Source of the DNA: Actinomycetes bacterium
GTDB lineage: Bacteria > Actinomycetota > Thermoleophilia > Gaiellales > Gaiellaceae
DNA: 43,502 nt
Direction: 5' to 3'
Assembly (NCBI GenBank): GCA_025358355.1
Contig: JANYJX010000072.1
Location: forward strand, 1-43,502
Below the pieces are notes generated by a model that was given only the letters and a program-made list of their open reading frames with translations, was not told where the DNA came from and made no database searches. How positions within the stretch are numbered: the first letter of the stretch is position 1; the number at the start of each line of letters is the position of its first letter. The position numbers and the translations under genes were made by a program. This document shows, piece after piece, positions 1 to 8,931 of the stretch.

Positions 1-660
1 CCGACCTTCTCGATCTGGACCACGATCGAAGAGTGCCTGAACCCGCCGGTGATCTGGGAGAAGGAGCGCGGTTGGTTCACAACCGAGCCGTTCTCCGAGC
101 CCGAGATCTTCGACTTCCCGGAAGGGATCGGCCCGGTCGAGTGCGTCAACGTCGAGCACGAGGAAGTCCTGCTCGTGCCGCGCTGGGTGGACTGCAAGCG
201 CGTGACGTTCAAGTACGGCCTTGGCGACGAGTTCCTCGCTGTCCTCAAGACGCTGCACAAGCTCGGGCTCGACAGCACGAAGAAGATCCGCGTGCGCGAT
301 GTCGAGGTGTCACCGCGCGATGTGGTTGCGGCCGCGCTTCCCGATCCCGCGACGCTCGGCGACCGGATGACGGGAAAGACCTGCGCCGGCACCCTCGTCA
401 CGGGCCTCGGCAAGGACGGCGCCCCGCGCAAGACCTACATCTACCACGTCGTCGACAACGAGTGGACGATGCGCGAATACGGCTCGCAGGCGGTCGTCTG
501 GCAGACCGCGATCAACCCGGTCGTCGCGCTCGAGCTGCTGGCCAACGGCACGTGGAAGGGCACCGGCGTCCTCGGACCGGAGGCCTTCGACTCGGTGCCG
601 TTCCTCGATCTGCTCGCCGAGTACGGCGCACCGCACGGCGTCCTCGAGCTGACGCCGTAG
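1..660 (+). CDS. Saccharopine dehydrogenase-like oxidoreductase, C-terminal part (5' end outside window)
   Basis: The frame is open from base 1 and ends in TAG, giving 219 residues with no start in view. The text resembles the C-terminal half of saccharopine dehydrogenase-family proteins: EPEIFDFPEGIGPVECV, then EEVLLVPRW and FKYGLGDEF, then a region with KTYIYHVVDNE. Family members have an N-terminal Rossmann NAD(P) domain, which would lie upstream, followed by this catalytic/dimerisation part. They act on saccharopine, carboxynorspermidine or similar amino-acid imines; the exact substrate cannot be told from this half. It converges with the BMP-family gene on the other strand, and the two stop codons lie inside a shared inverted repeat. 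The family call is firm and the substrate is unknown. Confidence 0.8.
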   Translation, partial: PTFSIWTTIEECLNPPVIWEKERGWFTTEPFSEPEIFDFPEGIGPVECVNVEHEEVLLVPRWVDCKRVTFKYGLGDEFLAVLKTLHKLGLDSTKKIRVRDVEVSPRDVVAAALPDPATLGDRMTGKTCAGTLVTGLGKDGAPRKTYIYHVVDNEWTMREYGSQAVVWQTAINPVVALELLANGTWKGTGVLGPEAFDSVPFLDLLAEYGAPHGVLELTP

Positions 661-714
661 CGGCGAGGCTTGCCTCACCTCACCTCGCCCCGAGACGCGA
701 GGTGAGCTACGGCG
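653..714. terminator. Bidirectional terminator-like inverted repeat between convergent genes
   Basis: A perfect 10-bp stem (CTCACCTCGC at 679-688, GCGAGGTGAG at 697-706) has an 8-nt loop. An outer 9-bp pair, CGCCGTAGC at 653-661 with GCTACGGCG at 706-714, contains both stop codons. There is no long T tract, so termination is inferred from position and symmetry. Confidence 0.6.
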
Positions 715-1744
715 AGACACCGACCGTGGTCGGGATGTTCTTGATCTTCCCGGCAGCGAGCAGCGCAGTGATCCGCCGCGTCGCGGCGACATCCGCCGGC
801 GACGCCCTTGGGCTGATCTTGCCGAGCCCGACGCCCGCCTGATTCAGACCGAAGACGACATCGGCGCCGCCGTGGAACTTCCCGGCGACGACCGCCCGGG
901 TCGTAAGGAAGATTGATACGTCGACGCCCTTGAGCGCACTCGTCAAGACATACGGCCCAAGGAACGACTGGTCGGCATCGACGCCGATCCCCCACACACC
1001 CTTCTCTTTCGCAGCGTTGAGTGCACCAAGCCCGCAGCCGCCCGCGACCTGGAAGACAACGCCGGAGCCACGCGCGATCTGCGTCAGAGCGAGCTCCTTG
1101 CACTTGGCGAGATCGACCCAGTCGTGCGAATAGCCCCAGACGACTGTCATCCCAGGCACAGCCTTCTTCGCACCCGCAACGTAGCCCGCGATGTACCGGT
1201 CGACCGGAGGTTGCTTGAACCCGCCGACGGCGCTGATCAGGTGACCGCCCGCGCGCTTCTCGGCCAGCGCACTGAGGTAGCCGGCCAGGTAGCCGACCTC
1301 CTGCTCACGGAACAGCAGCCCTACGACGTTCTTCGGCTTGCCCTTGAGATCGGCGTTCGAGACATCGACGATCGCGAACTTCGTGTTCGGGAATCGCTTC
1401 GCGACAGCGGCGATCGCATCGCCCTGCGCGAACCCGACGCCGATGATGAGGTCGTAGCCCTGGCGCGCGAGCGCCGCCATGTTGGGCACATAGTCAGCCG
1501 CAGACGCCGCCTGGACCACGCGACCCTGGACGCCGAGCACACGCTCCGACTTCTTCAGCCCCTCGTAGGCGAGCTGGTTGAAACCGTGGTCGTTGAGCTG
1601 GCCCTCGTCCGCGCTCAGACCGACCTTGAAGACCTTGGCCTGCTTCGCGGTGGCACCGTTCGCCGCGGTTCCGGCGCCGGCGATCGCTGCGAGCGCCACG
1701 GCCGCCACGACGGCGAGCACTCCGCTCGAATACCTCTTGAACAC
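707..1744 (-). CDS. BMP/PnrA-family ABC transporter substrate-binding protein
   Basis: This is a 345-residue secreted protein. Residues 1-31 form a signal peptide (MFKRYSSGV then a hydrophobic run ending near GTAANGA) without an obvious lipobox cysteine. The mature part has the basic-membrane-protein fold signature: VGLSADEGQLNDHGFNQLAYEG near the N-terminus, YDLIIGVGF, FAIVDVSN, GYLAGYLSA and GIGVDADQ. Known members bind purine nucleosides or similar small molecules for an ABC importer with BmpB/C/D-type partners. No permease or ATPase gene of that type lies next to it here, so it is an orphan in this window. It is transcribed divergently from the NrtR-like regulator 42 bp away, which suggests but does not prove that the regulator controls it. 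Confidence 0.88.
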   Translation of the reverse strand: MFKRYSSGVLAVVAAVALAAIAGAGTAANGATAKQAKVFKVGLSADEGQLNDHGFNQLAYEGLKKSERVLGVQGRVVQAASAADYVPNMAALARQGYDLIIGVGFAQGDAIAAVAKRFPNTKFAIVDVSNADLKGKPKNVVGLLFREQEVGYLAGYLSALAEKRAGGHLISAVGGFKQPPVDRYIAGYVAGAKKAVPGMTVVWGYSHDWVDLAKCKELALTQIARGSGVVFQVAGGCGLGALNAAKEKGVWGIGVDADQSFLGPYVLTSALKGVDVSIFLTTRAVVAGKFHGGADVVFGLNQAGVGLGKISPRASPADVAATRRITALLAAGKIKNIPTTVGVSP

Positions 1745-1774
1745 TCTTGCCTCCTCTGAATCACATGCGTAAGG

Positions 1775-1800
1775 TAGTTTTCGCCTATGAGTCTAAAACC
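1775..1800. promoter_or_regulatory. Possible operator in the BMP/NrtR divergent region
   Basis: GTTTT at 1777-1781 and AAAAC at 1795-1799 are an inverted pair 13 bp apart, straddling the regulator's ATG. The repeat is short and weak, so this is only a candidate autoregulatory site. Confidence 0.25.
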
Positions 1801-2482
1801 CGCCGGCGAGTCTACCAGACCACTCCATGCGGCCCTCGCGGTTGTGCTCCAGGTTCGCGAGGATGTCCTCAGCGTGCTGCTGTGGAGGCGCGCCCTGCCG
1901 CCCGACGAGGGCGCGTGGGCGCTACCGGGCGGGCGGCTCTCACCCGGTGAGACGCTCGCGGAGTCGATCCGCCGCCATCTCGAGATGAAGGTCGATGTCC
2001 GCGAACTCGCGCATCTCGAGCAGCTGGAGACTTTGAGCGAGCCTCGCCGCAACCCGCACACCTGGGAGCTCGCGACCGCTTACCTCGGGCTTGTCCCGAG
2101 CGACGCTGACCCGGACATTCCGGACGACACGCGCTGGCAGCCCGTCGACGAGCTGCCGCCGACCGCGTTCGACCACGGCGCAATCGTGCTCGCTGGGCGC
2201 GACCGTCTGCGCGGCAAGCTCTCGTATACGACGATCGGCTTCGCGCTCGCGCCCGAGACGTTCACGCTCGCCGAGCTGCGCGACATCTACGCCGCGGCGC
2301 TCGGACATGACGTGTCGGCGACGAATCTCAAGCGCGTGCTCCTGCGCCGCGGCGCACTCGCGGCGACAGGCGAGCGTCGGATCTCGGGCAGCGCAGGCGG
2401 GCGGCCCGCGCAGGTGTTTCGCTACCGCAGTCGGCGGCTCGAGATCACCGATCCGTTCGCCGCACTCCGCCCGCCGACGTGA
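1787..2482 (+). CDS. NrtR-like transcriptional regulator: degenerate Nudix domain plus winged helix
   Basis: 231 residues. An N-terminal Nudix fold (about 10-145) contains WALPGGRLSPGE at 44-55, so the first glycine and glutamate of the Nudix box are kept. The catalytic REUXEE segment reads RHLEMK at about 63-68, so the metal-binding glutamates are lost. The C-terminal part (about 150-231; TTIGFALAPETFTLAELRDI, then LKRVLLRRGAL and GRPAQVFRYR) matches the winged-helix domain of NrtR regulators. In that family the dead Nudix domain senses ADP-ribose-type ligands while the C-terminus binds DNA at NAD or sugar genes. The start ATG lies 12 nt after AAGG. It is divergent from the BMP substrate-binding gene. 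It is a regulator rather than a hydrolase, with high confidence; the ligand is not known. Confidence 0.85.
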   Translation: MSLKPAGESTRPLHAALAVVLQVREDVLSVLLWRRALPPDEGAWALPGGRLSPGETLAESIRRHLEMKVDVRELAHLEQLETLSEPRRNPHTWELATAYLGLVPSDADPDIPDDTRWQPVDELPPTAFDHGAIVLAGRDRLRGKLSYTTIGFALAPETFTLAELRDIYAAALGHDVSATNLKRVLLRRGALAATGERRISGSAGGRPAQVFRYRSRRLEITDPFAALRPPT

Positions 2483-2486
2483 TCGC

Positions 2487-2525
2487 AACGGCCATGTCGG
2501 GGGTCTGACCCCAGACGTGGCCGTT
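2487..2525. terminator. Long hairpin filling the gap between convergent genes
   Basis: Two 19-nt arms (2487-2505 and 2507-2525) pair with one G-U wobble and one mismatch around a single central base. The core is GGGGTC-T-GACCCC. It fills the gap between the Nudix-regulator stop and the stop of the minus-strand gene, so it probably terminates both. Confidence 0.75.
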
Positions 2526-3323
2526 CTAGCCGAGTGCGCGGTTCAGATCGTCGCGCGGAACGCCGGCTCTCGCATACGTCGATGTGCCCTCGGCGAACAG
2601 TTCGCGCGCGCCCGCTACCAGCGCGCCGTATGCGACCGACGCCAGCCCCGAACCAGTCGACACGCGGCGAACGCCGACAGACGCAAGCTCGGCGATTGTC
2701 GGCCCGCTCGACAGCGCGAGGACGTTGAGCGGGATTCCGACAGCAACGACGACAGCCGCAATCTGATCCAACTTCGTCAGCCCCGGCGCATACACCGCAT
2801 CGGCTCCTGCATCGCGATACGCAATGAGCCTGGCGATCGTGTCGTCCAGATCGTCTACACCACGGATGTAGTTCTCCGCGCGCCCGGTGAGCACCATCGG
2901 CTCGGCGAGCAGACGATTCGCTTCGGCCGCGCGCGCCACACTCGCCGCCGCAACCTCGAGGGGATCGACCGCTCCGGTTGCCGGGTTGTAGTCCTCGATC
3001 GAGTGCCCCGCCGCACCCGCAGCCGCGAGTAACGCAACCGTCTCGACCACTCCACCCGCATCGTCTGGGTAGCACCGCTCGCTGTCGACGTTCAACGGCA
3101 GGCTCGTCGCCGCCGCGAGGCTCGCGACGTGGGCAACCAGCTCGTCACGGGTCACAGCCTGATCGTGCTTCCCGATCGACCACGCGAAGCCGGCGCTCGT
3201 CGTCGCAAGCGCCTCGAAGCAGAGCGACTCGAGCAACAGGGCCGAGCCGATATCCCACGGGTTCGGCATCACGAACAGCTGCTCGCGAGCGTGCAGCGCG
3301 TGGAAGCGCGCGGCCGCGGTCAC
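2526..3323 (-). CDS. Isocitrate lyase/PEP mutase superfamily protein
   Basis: 265 residues from GTG at 3323, chosen because GTGA overlaps the TGA of the upstream gene by 4 bp. The protein starts TAAARFHALHAREQLFVMPNPWD, typical of the PEP mutase/isocitrate lyase barrel family. It continues with TTSAGFAWSIGKHD, LPLNVDSERCYPDD (metal-binding strand), HSIEDYNP and VLTGRAENYIRG. Members cleave or form C-C or C-P bonds in 2-methylisocitrate, oxaloacetate, phosphonopyruvate and similar substrates; this subgroup is mostly uncharacterised. Translational coupling to a sarcosine/dimethylglycine dehydrogenase suggests a shared catabolic role, which is inference. An upstream extension to 3707 is open but overlaps the neighbour out of frame and is not believed. 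Confidence 0.85.
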   Translation of the reverse strand: MTAAARFHALHAREQLFVMPNPWDIGSALLLESLCFEALATTSAGFAWSIGKHDQAVTRDELVAHVASLAAATSLPLNVDSERCYPDDAGGVVETVALLAAAGAAGHSIEDYNPATGAVDPLEVAAASVARAAEANRLLAEPMVLTGRAENYIRGVDDLDDTIARLIAYRDAGADAVYAPGLTKLDQIAAVVVAVGIPLNVLALSSGPTIAELASVGVRRVSTGSGLASVAYGALVAGARELFAEGTSTYARAGVPRDDLNRALG

Positions 3324-5734
3324 GAGCGGATCCGCTCGCCCACGGGATCGTGCAGCGGCTCGGCGACAACCTCGCCCGCGACCCACTCGCCGAAGATCTC
3401 GACCGCGACCTCGGTGCCGACCTTGGCCGCAGCCGCCGGCAGATACGCGTACGCGATCGACTTCCCGACCGTGTAGCCGTAGCCGCCGCTCGTCACGCGG
3501 CCAACGAGCGCTTCGCCAACTCTGACCGGTTCCGACCCGAGCGCCACCGCGCGAGAATCGGCAAGCGTCAGGCAGCACAGCCGCGACTCCGGCGAATCGC
3601 CCGCTGCGACCAGCGCCTCGCGCCCAACGAACGCCTTGTCGAGCTTCACTGCGAAGCCCAATCCGGCTTGGTACGGCGTCTCGTCCGGCGTGATGTCGGC
3701 GCCCCATACGCGATAGCCCTTCTCGAGCCGCAGCGAATCAATTGCCTTGTAGCCGCCCGCGACGAGGCCGTGCGCGCGGCCCGACTCCCACACCGCATCC
3801 CACAGCGCGAGGCCGCACTCAGCCGGGCAGTAGAGCTCCCAGCCGAGCTCGCCCACATAGGTGACGCGCAACGCGAGGCACGGAACAGCGCCGATCGAGA
3901 GCTCACGCGCACGCATGTAGGGGAACTCTTCGTTCGACAGATCGGTCGTCGTCAGCGGCTGCAGGATGTCGCGCGCCGCCGGCCCCCACAGGCCGTAGCA
4001 GGCAAGTGCCGAGGTCACGTCCGCGATGTGAACCGAGCCGTCGTCGGGCGCGTGCTGGCGGATCCACGCGAGATCGTGCTGGCCGAATGCGGTGCCCGTA
4101 ACGATGCGAAACCGCTCGTCGGCGAGGCGCGTCACCGTGAAGTCACACTCGATCCCACCCTTCGCGTTCAGCATCTGCGTGTACGTGATCGCGCTCACGT
4201 CGCGCGCCACGCGGTTGTCGCAGAGGTGCTCGAGGAACGCCGCGGCGCCCGACCCGCTCACCTCGATCTTCGCGAACGACGACTCGTCGAACAGCGCCGC
4301 CGTCGTCCGACATGCGACGTGCTCGGCGCCGATCGCCGGCGACCAGAGCTTCCCGGCCCAGCCGTTCGGGCGCAGCGACTCGTCTCCGGCGGCAACGTTC
4401 GGCTCGAACCAATTCGCGCGCTCCCAGCCCGACTTCTCGCCGAACGCCGCGCCGAGCTCCCGCAGCCGCGCGTACGCGGGCGAGACGCGGAGCGGACGGC
4501 CGGCCTGCCGCTCGTGGCCCGGGTACTTCACGTCGTAGTACGTCTCGTAGATCTCGGCCGTGCGCGCGACGGTGTACTCGCGCGAGCGGTACGCGGCGCC
4601 GAAGCGGCGCGAGTCCATGTGCCACACATCGAGCGACGGCGTCCCCTCGACTACCCACTCCGCGACCAGCCGACCCATCCCGCCAGCGCCGGCCAAGCCG
4701 TGCGCGCAAAAGCCCGCCCCGACCCAGAACCCGCGTACATCTGACGGCCCAAGGATGAACTCGCCGTCCGGCGTGAACGCCTCCGGCCCGTTGATCAGCT
4801 TGATCACTTCCATCTCGCCAAGCGACGGCACGCGCTGCAACGCGAACTCCATCAGCTCCTCGAAGCGCGGCCAATCCTCCTCGAGCAGCTTCCCGTTGAA
4901 GTCGGCCGGGATCCCGTCGAGCGACCACGGGGCGCAATGCCGCTCGTAGCCGCCCATGATCAGCCCGCCCGACTCCGGCCGGAAGTAAACGAGCAGCGAC
5001 GGATCGCGCATCGTCGGCATGTCGACCGGCAGGTCCGCCGGCTTCGTGATCAAGTACTCGTGCGCCATCGGCACGATCGGCACGTTGACGCCAGCCAGCG
5101 CGCCTATTTCCTTGGCGAACATCCCCCCTGCGTTGATCACGATCTCGGTCTCGATCTCGCCGCGATCGGTCTCGACCGCCTCGACGCGGCCATTCCGCAC
5201 CCGAATCCCCGTGACACGCGTGTTCGTGTTGACCTCCGCCCCGCGCCGCCGCGCGCCTTCCGCGAGCGCGAACGTCAGCTGGCTCGGGTCGATGTAGCCG
5301 TCGGTCGGTAGGTACGCGGCGCCGAGCACGCCGTCGGTCGTCATCGGCGGGAACAGCTCCTGTGCCTCGGCCGGCGAAATCAACTCCAGCTGCAGGCCGA
5401 ATGTCTTCGCCCAGCCGGCCTGGCGCGAGATCTCCTCCAGCCGCTCTGGCGACGACGCGAGGCGCAGCGATCCAACCTCGTGCCAGCCTGTCTCGAGACC
5501 GACCTCCGCTTCCAGCGAGCGGTAGAGATCGACCGAGTTCATCATCATCCGCGTCAAGCTCAGCGAGTCGCGCAGCTGGCCGACGAGACCAGCGGAATGG
5601 AACGTCGAACCGCTCGTCAGATCGGCGCGCTCCACGAGTACGACGTCCTCCCAGCCGAGCCGCGCAAGCCAGTAAAGGATCGAGCAGCCGCCGACCCCGC
5701 CGCCGATGACAACCGCCCGCGCCCGCTCTCTCAT
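3320..5734 (-). CDS. FAD-dependent sarcosine/dimethylglycine dehydrogenase-like protein (DAO + GcvT)
   Basis: 804 residues from ATG at 5734, five bases after GGAGG. Residues 1-380 are a DAO/FAD domain beginning with VVIGGGVGGCSILYWLARLG. It includes GSTFHSAGLVGQLR, the position where dimethylglycine and sarcosine dehydrogenases attach FAD to a histidine. A middle FAO domain (about 385-435) follows. The C-terminal half is a tetrahydrofolate-binding GcvT domain and its barrel tail (GGIECDFTVTRLADERF, LRVTYVGELGWELY, YQAGLGFAVKLDKAFVGREAL). Such enzymes oxidatively demethylate N-methylglycines and pass the one-carbon unit to folate. The gene overlaps the downstream PEP mutase-family gene. Domain architecture is certain; the exact substrate (dimethylglycine, sarcosine or another N-methyl amino acid) is inferred. 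Confidence 0.9.
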   Translation of the reverse strand: MRERARAVVIGGGVGGCSILYWLARLGWEDVVLVERADLTSGSTFHSAGLVGQLRDSLSLTRMMMNSVDLYRSLEAEVGLETGWHEVGSLRLASSPERLEEISRQAGWAKTFGLQLELISPAEAQELFPPMTTDGVLGAAYLPTDGYIDPSQLTFALAEGARRRGAEVNTNTRVTGIRVRNGRVEAVETDRGEIETEIVINAGGMFAKEIGALAGVNVPIVPMAHEYLITKPADLPVDMPTMRDPSLLVYFRPESGGLIMGGYERHCAPWSLDGIPADFNGKLLEEDWPRFEELMEFALQRVPSLGEMEVIKLINGPEAFTPDGEFILGPSDVRGFWVGAGFCAHGLAGAGGMGRLVAEWVVEGTPSLDVWHMDSRRFGAAYRSREYTVARTAEIYETYYDVKYPGHERQAGRPLRVSPAYARLRELGAAFGEKSGWERANWFEPNVAAGDESLRPNGWAGKLWSPAIGAEHVACRTTAALFDESSFAKIEVSGSGAAAFLEHLCDNRVARDVSAITYTQMLNAKGGIECDFTVTRLADERFRIVTGTAFGQHDLAWIRQHAPDDGSVHIADVTSALACYGLWGPAARDILQPLTTTDLSNEEFPYMRARELSIGAVPCLALRVTYVGELGWELYCPAECGLALWDAVWESGRAHGLVAGGYKAIDSLRLEKGYRVWGADITPDETPYQAGLGFAVKLDKAFVGREALVAAGDSPESRLCCLTLADSRAVALGSEPVRVGEALVGRVTSGGYGYTVGKSIAYAYLPAAAAKVGTEVAVEIFGEWVAGEVVAEPLHDPVGERIRS

Positions 5735-5929
5735 CGTCGCCTCCGTCGTCTGGCCATCTCGACCCGCGAGCCTACTGCACGAGCTCCAAGACACAGGGCT
5801 TGAAAAACTCACGATTCGGGCCGATATGTGTGACATGCGGCACGTGTCCACATCTCTGAAGATCGTCGCCGCGCTCAGCCTCGTCGCAGAGGCGATCGGT
5901 GCGGCGGCGCTCGTCTGGCCCCGCTCCCG

Positions 5930-6811
5930 CTAGGGACGGGCGAGAGCGAGCTGGAACGCCGGATTCGCGGCCGTCTCGTCGAGCCGCGCAAAGTGCTCGT
6001 CCGCGTAGCTTGGGAAGTCGAAATCGAGCGCCGAGATCGCGGTCTGGACGACGCCCCACATCGCCTCGCGGAAGTCGGACATGAACCGCATCAGCTCGAG
6101 CGCGCGCTCGTCGGCCGGGCGTACGGAACCGAAGTAGGCGCCGAGCAACACGTGCCTGGCATCCTCGTCGAGCTGGTTGTTGACCGAGAAGTTCGCGAGG
6201 TCAAAGAAGATGTCGCCGTTGCCTGCGTACTCCCAATCGACGATCCTGATCAGCGTCCCGTCGTCGATGAAGTTCGCGTTCAGCAGGTCGTTGTGGCACG
6301 GCCTCTCCGCCACGGGCCTACGCGCGGCGGCAATCCTACGTGCAACTTGACGGGCGCGCACGTAGCCCTCGGGAACAGGGACGCCCTTCGAGAATGCTGT
6401 CGTTCGGTAGTCCTCGACGATCTGGAACGGGTCGAAGCGCCGGGCCAGTTGTGGCCCTTGGTGCACCGCGCGCAGCGAGTTCGCGACACGGCGGATCGTC
6501 TCGGCTTCGTGCATCTGCTCGACCGGGACGATCGTGCCCTCGATGAAGCGCGTGACGAGATACCCATCCGGCTGAATGAAGTCGACAACCTCTGGGCCGA
6601 CTCCAACCGCTGACGCCGCGAGTGACGCATCGTGCTCGACCCGGCGATCGATGCCGAGCCGGTCGGTGTCCTGGCCCGCGATTCGCAGGACGAACGCGCT
6701 GCCGTCTTCGAGCGTGACCTTCAGGTTGTGGTTTGTGATCCCGCCGCCGAGCACCTCGATCTGCGTCGTTTGCCCCGGCCAGACGCGCTCGACGATCTCC
6801 TCGAAAGCCAC
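5930..6811 (-). CDS. Choline-kinase/aminoglycoside-phosphotransferase-like kinase
   Basis: 293 residues. GTG at 6811 is preceded by AGGA. The protein-kinase-like phosphotransferase fold is clear: a glycine-rich strand (LGGGITNHNLKV), FVLRIAG carrying no obvious lysine, the catalytic loop CHNDLLNANFI (HxDxxxxN form) and the metal-binding IVDWEYAGNGDIFFDLANF. This pattern is closest to LicA/choline-ethanolamine kinases and related small-molecule kinases. The substrate is inferred only by family. It begins 9 bp after the stop of the azlD stub and is transcribed in the same direction as azlC, so it probably shares that transcript; 195 bp then separate it from the dehydrogenase gene. Confidence 0.85.
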   Translation of the reverse strand: MAFEEIVERVWPGQTTQIEVLGGGITNHNLKVTLEDGSAFVLRIAGQDTDRLGIDRRVEHDASLAASAVGVGPEVVDFIQPDGYLVTRFIEGTIVPVEQMHEAETIRRVANSLRAVHQGPQLARRFDPFQIVEDYRTTAFSKGVPVPEGYVRARQVARRIAAARRPVAERPCHNDLLNANFIDDGTLIRIVDWEYAGNGDIFFDLANFSVNNQLDEDARHVLLGAYFGSVRPADERALELMRFMSDFREAMWGVVQTAISALDFDFPSYADEHFARLDETAANPAFQLALARP

Positions 6812-6820
6812 GCCGCGATC

Positions 6821-6889
6821 CTAGAGGTGTCGCAGTAGAACAGTGGCGCCCGCCGCGATTGCCATCGCGACAACGAGCCACACCTTCAT
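6821..6889 (-). pseudogene. azlD: azlD stub, 22 codons, coupled to azlC
   Basis: ATG at 6889 overlaps the azlC stop (ATGA). The reading frame encodes only MKVWLVVAMAIAAGATVLLRHL before TAG. This fits the first membrane helix of AzlD proteins, which are normally about 100 residues and continue with a conserved proline after an RxL motif. Here the stop falls exactly at that point, and the phosphotransferase gene begins 9 bp later. The sequence beyond the stop does not resume AzlD in any frame. The best reading is a 3' deletion that joined azlD to the kinase gene; a functional microprotein is a less likely alternative. Confidence 0.6.
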
Positions 6890-7548
6890 CGGCGCAGCCC
6901 CAGCAGGCAGGCGGCGCTGGCAGCGACAAGCGGGACACCTGCGGGAGTGAACGGCAGCAGCAGGAGCACGATCGCGCCGCCGAGCGCCGCCGCCACACGA
7001 GCGCGCCGCCCGCGAAGCGTGGGCGCAGCCAGGCCGAGGAAGAGCGCAGCGAACGCGGCATCCAGCCCGTAGTCGCTCGGTTTGCCCAGCCGATCGCCCG
7101 CGACGGCCCCGATCACGGTGCCGGCGATCCAGAGGACATAGATCAGAAGACCGACGGCGATCAGCACCTCGCGCCGAAACCGCCCGCCGCGGCCGGCAAG
7201 CGCCCACGACTCGTCGACGATCAGCTGCGCCTCCAACAGCCGGCGCCACCATCCGCCCCTGAAGACGAAGGCGGCGGCGATACCCATCGGCATGTAGCGC
7301 GCGTTCAGAAACGCGGCCGCGACGATCGCGGCGACGACGCTTCCTCCCGCGCCGAGGACCGAGACCGCCGCCAACTGCGCCGAGCCCGCGAATGTCGTCG
7401 CCGAGAAGACGATTGACGCGGCCGGCCCCATGCCCACTCTTTTGGCAAGCAGCCCGAACGAGATTCCGAACAACAAAGGGCCAATCGCGATCGGCAATCC
7501 GGCTCGCGCACCATCGAGAAGTCGGCCGCCTTCCGTCTCGTCGGCCAT
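6886..7548 (-). CDS. azlC: AzlC-family branched-chain amino acid exporter subunit
   Basis: 220 residues from ATG at 7548 (MADETEGG). AzlC features are GARAGLPIAIGPLLFGISFGLLA, FSATTFAGSAQLAAV, FLNARYMPMG and LIVDESWALA, in a multi-helix membrane protein. AzlC normally works with the small AzlD protein to export branched-chain amino acids or analogues. The downstream azlD here is only 22 codons long, so the exporter may be non-functional or use another partner. The open frame extends upstream to 7626, but that part is non-homologous and overlaps the promoter region of the divergent transcript. Confidence 0.87.
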   Translation of the reverse strand: MADETEGGRLLDGARAGLPIAIGPLLFGISFGLLAKRVGMGPAASIVFSATTFAGSAQLAAVSVLGAGGSVVAAIVAAAFLNARYMPMGIAAAFVFRGGWWRRLLEAQLIVDESWALAGRGGRFRREVLIAVGLLIYVLWIAGTVIGAVAGDRLGKPSDYGLDAAFAALFLGLAAPTLRGRRARVAAALGGAIVLLLLPFTPAGVPLVAASAACLLGLRR

Positions 7549-7577
7549 CGTCCGAACGTACCAGCGGGCTACCGCGG

Positions 7578-7606
7578 TCGACACCGTCTCCCGACCAGGG
7601 CATACT
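7578..7606 (+). promoter_or_regulatory. Probable sigma-70-type promoter of leader ORF and rsgA
   Basis: TCGACA at 7578-7583 and CATACT at 7601-7606 are separated by 17 bp. Each is one change from the consensus hexamer. The start point would be near 7613, about 13 nt before the Shine-Dalgarno sequence of the leader ORF. Confidence 0.5.
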
Positions 7607-7641
7607 CCTTGCTGTCCCGCCGACAAAGGAGGTTCGAACAG

Positions 7642-7713
7642 ATGACCAGATCGTTTCCTCCGCGCTATTTCGTCGCCTGGGGCTCGCGCGGCGCCTTGAG
7701 CCTTCGTCGCTAG
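7642..7713 (+). CDS. 23-residue leader peptide upstream of rsgA
   Basis: ATG at 7642 follows a full-strength Shine-Dalgarno sequence (AAAGGAGG, 9 nt spacing), one of the best ribosome sites in the window. The predicted product starts MTRSFPPRYFVAW and ends SLRR before TAG. It is too short for usual gene callers. A plausible promoter lies just upstream, and rsgA begins 93 nt after its stop. An imperfect hairpin (CTCGGG 7758-7763 with CCCGAG 7782-7787) lies between them. The arrangement suggests a translated leader that could regulate rsgA. No homologue is recognised, and a fortuitous ORF cannot be excluded. Confidence 0.5.
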   Translation: MTRSFPPRYFVAWGSRGALSLRR

Positions 7714-7806
7714 CGGAGCATTCCGCCGGCTGCTGACGATCTCCAGGCTCCGCGCTCCTCGGGCACAGCTCTCACACAGACCCCGAGATCGAGGGAGACT
7801 TCAGCA

Positions 7807-8883
<1,077 letters not shown>

Positions 8884-8889
8884 GAACGG

Positions 8890-8925
8890 GGGCTGGGACA
8901 GACTACGGTCAGTCTGTCCCAGCCC
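8890..8925. terminator. Perfect 15-bp hairpin terminator
   Basis: GGGCTGGGACAGACT (8890-8904), loop ACGGTC, and the exact complement at 8911-8925, followed by GTTTG. It lies between convergent rsgA and the collagen-like gene and probably serves both strands. Confidence 0.85.
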
Positions 8926-8931
8926 GTTTGC

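Noticed and set aside
649-660. CTGACGCCGTAG shared by the ends of the first gene and the collagen-like gene
   Set aside because: A 12-base match encoding Leu-Thr-Pro-stop in common codons is likely coincidence.
2978-4744. 588-codon open frame on the plus strand
   Set aside because: It lies antisense to the dehydrogenase and PEP mutase-family genes; its Arg/Ala-rich text is the usual product of GC-rich antisense frames.
7605-7631. CTCCTT pairing with the AAGGAG ribosome site of the leader ORF (SD sequestration)
   Set aside because: The CTCCTT overlaps the predicted -10 box and would lie upstream of the transcript start.
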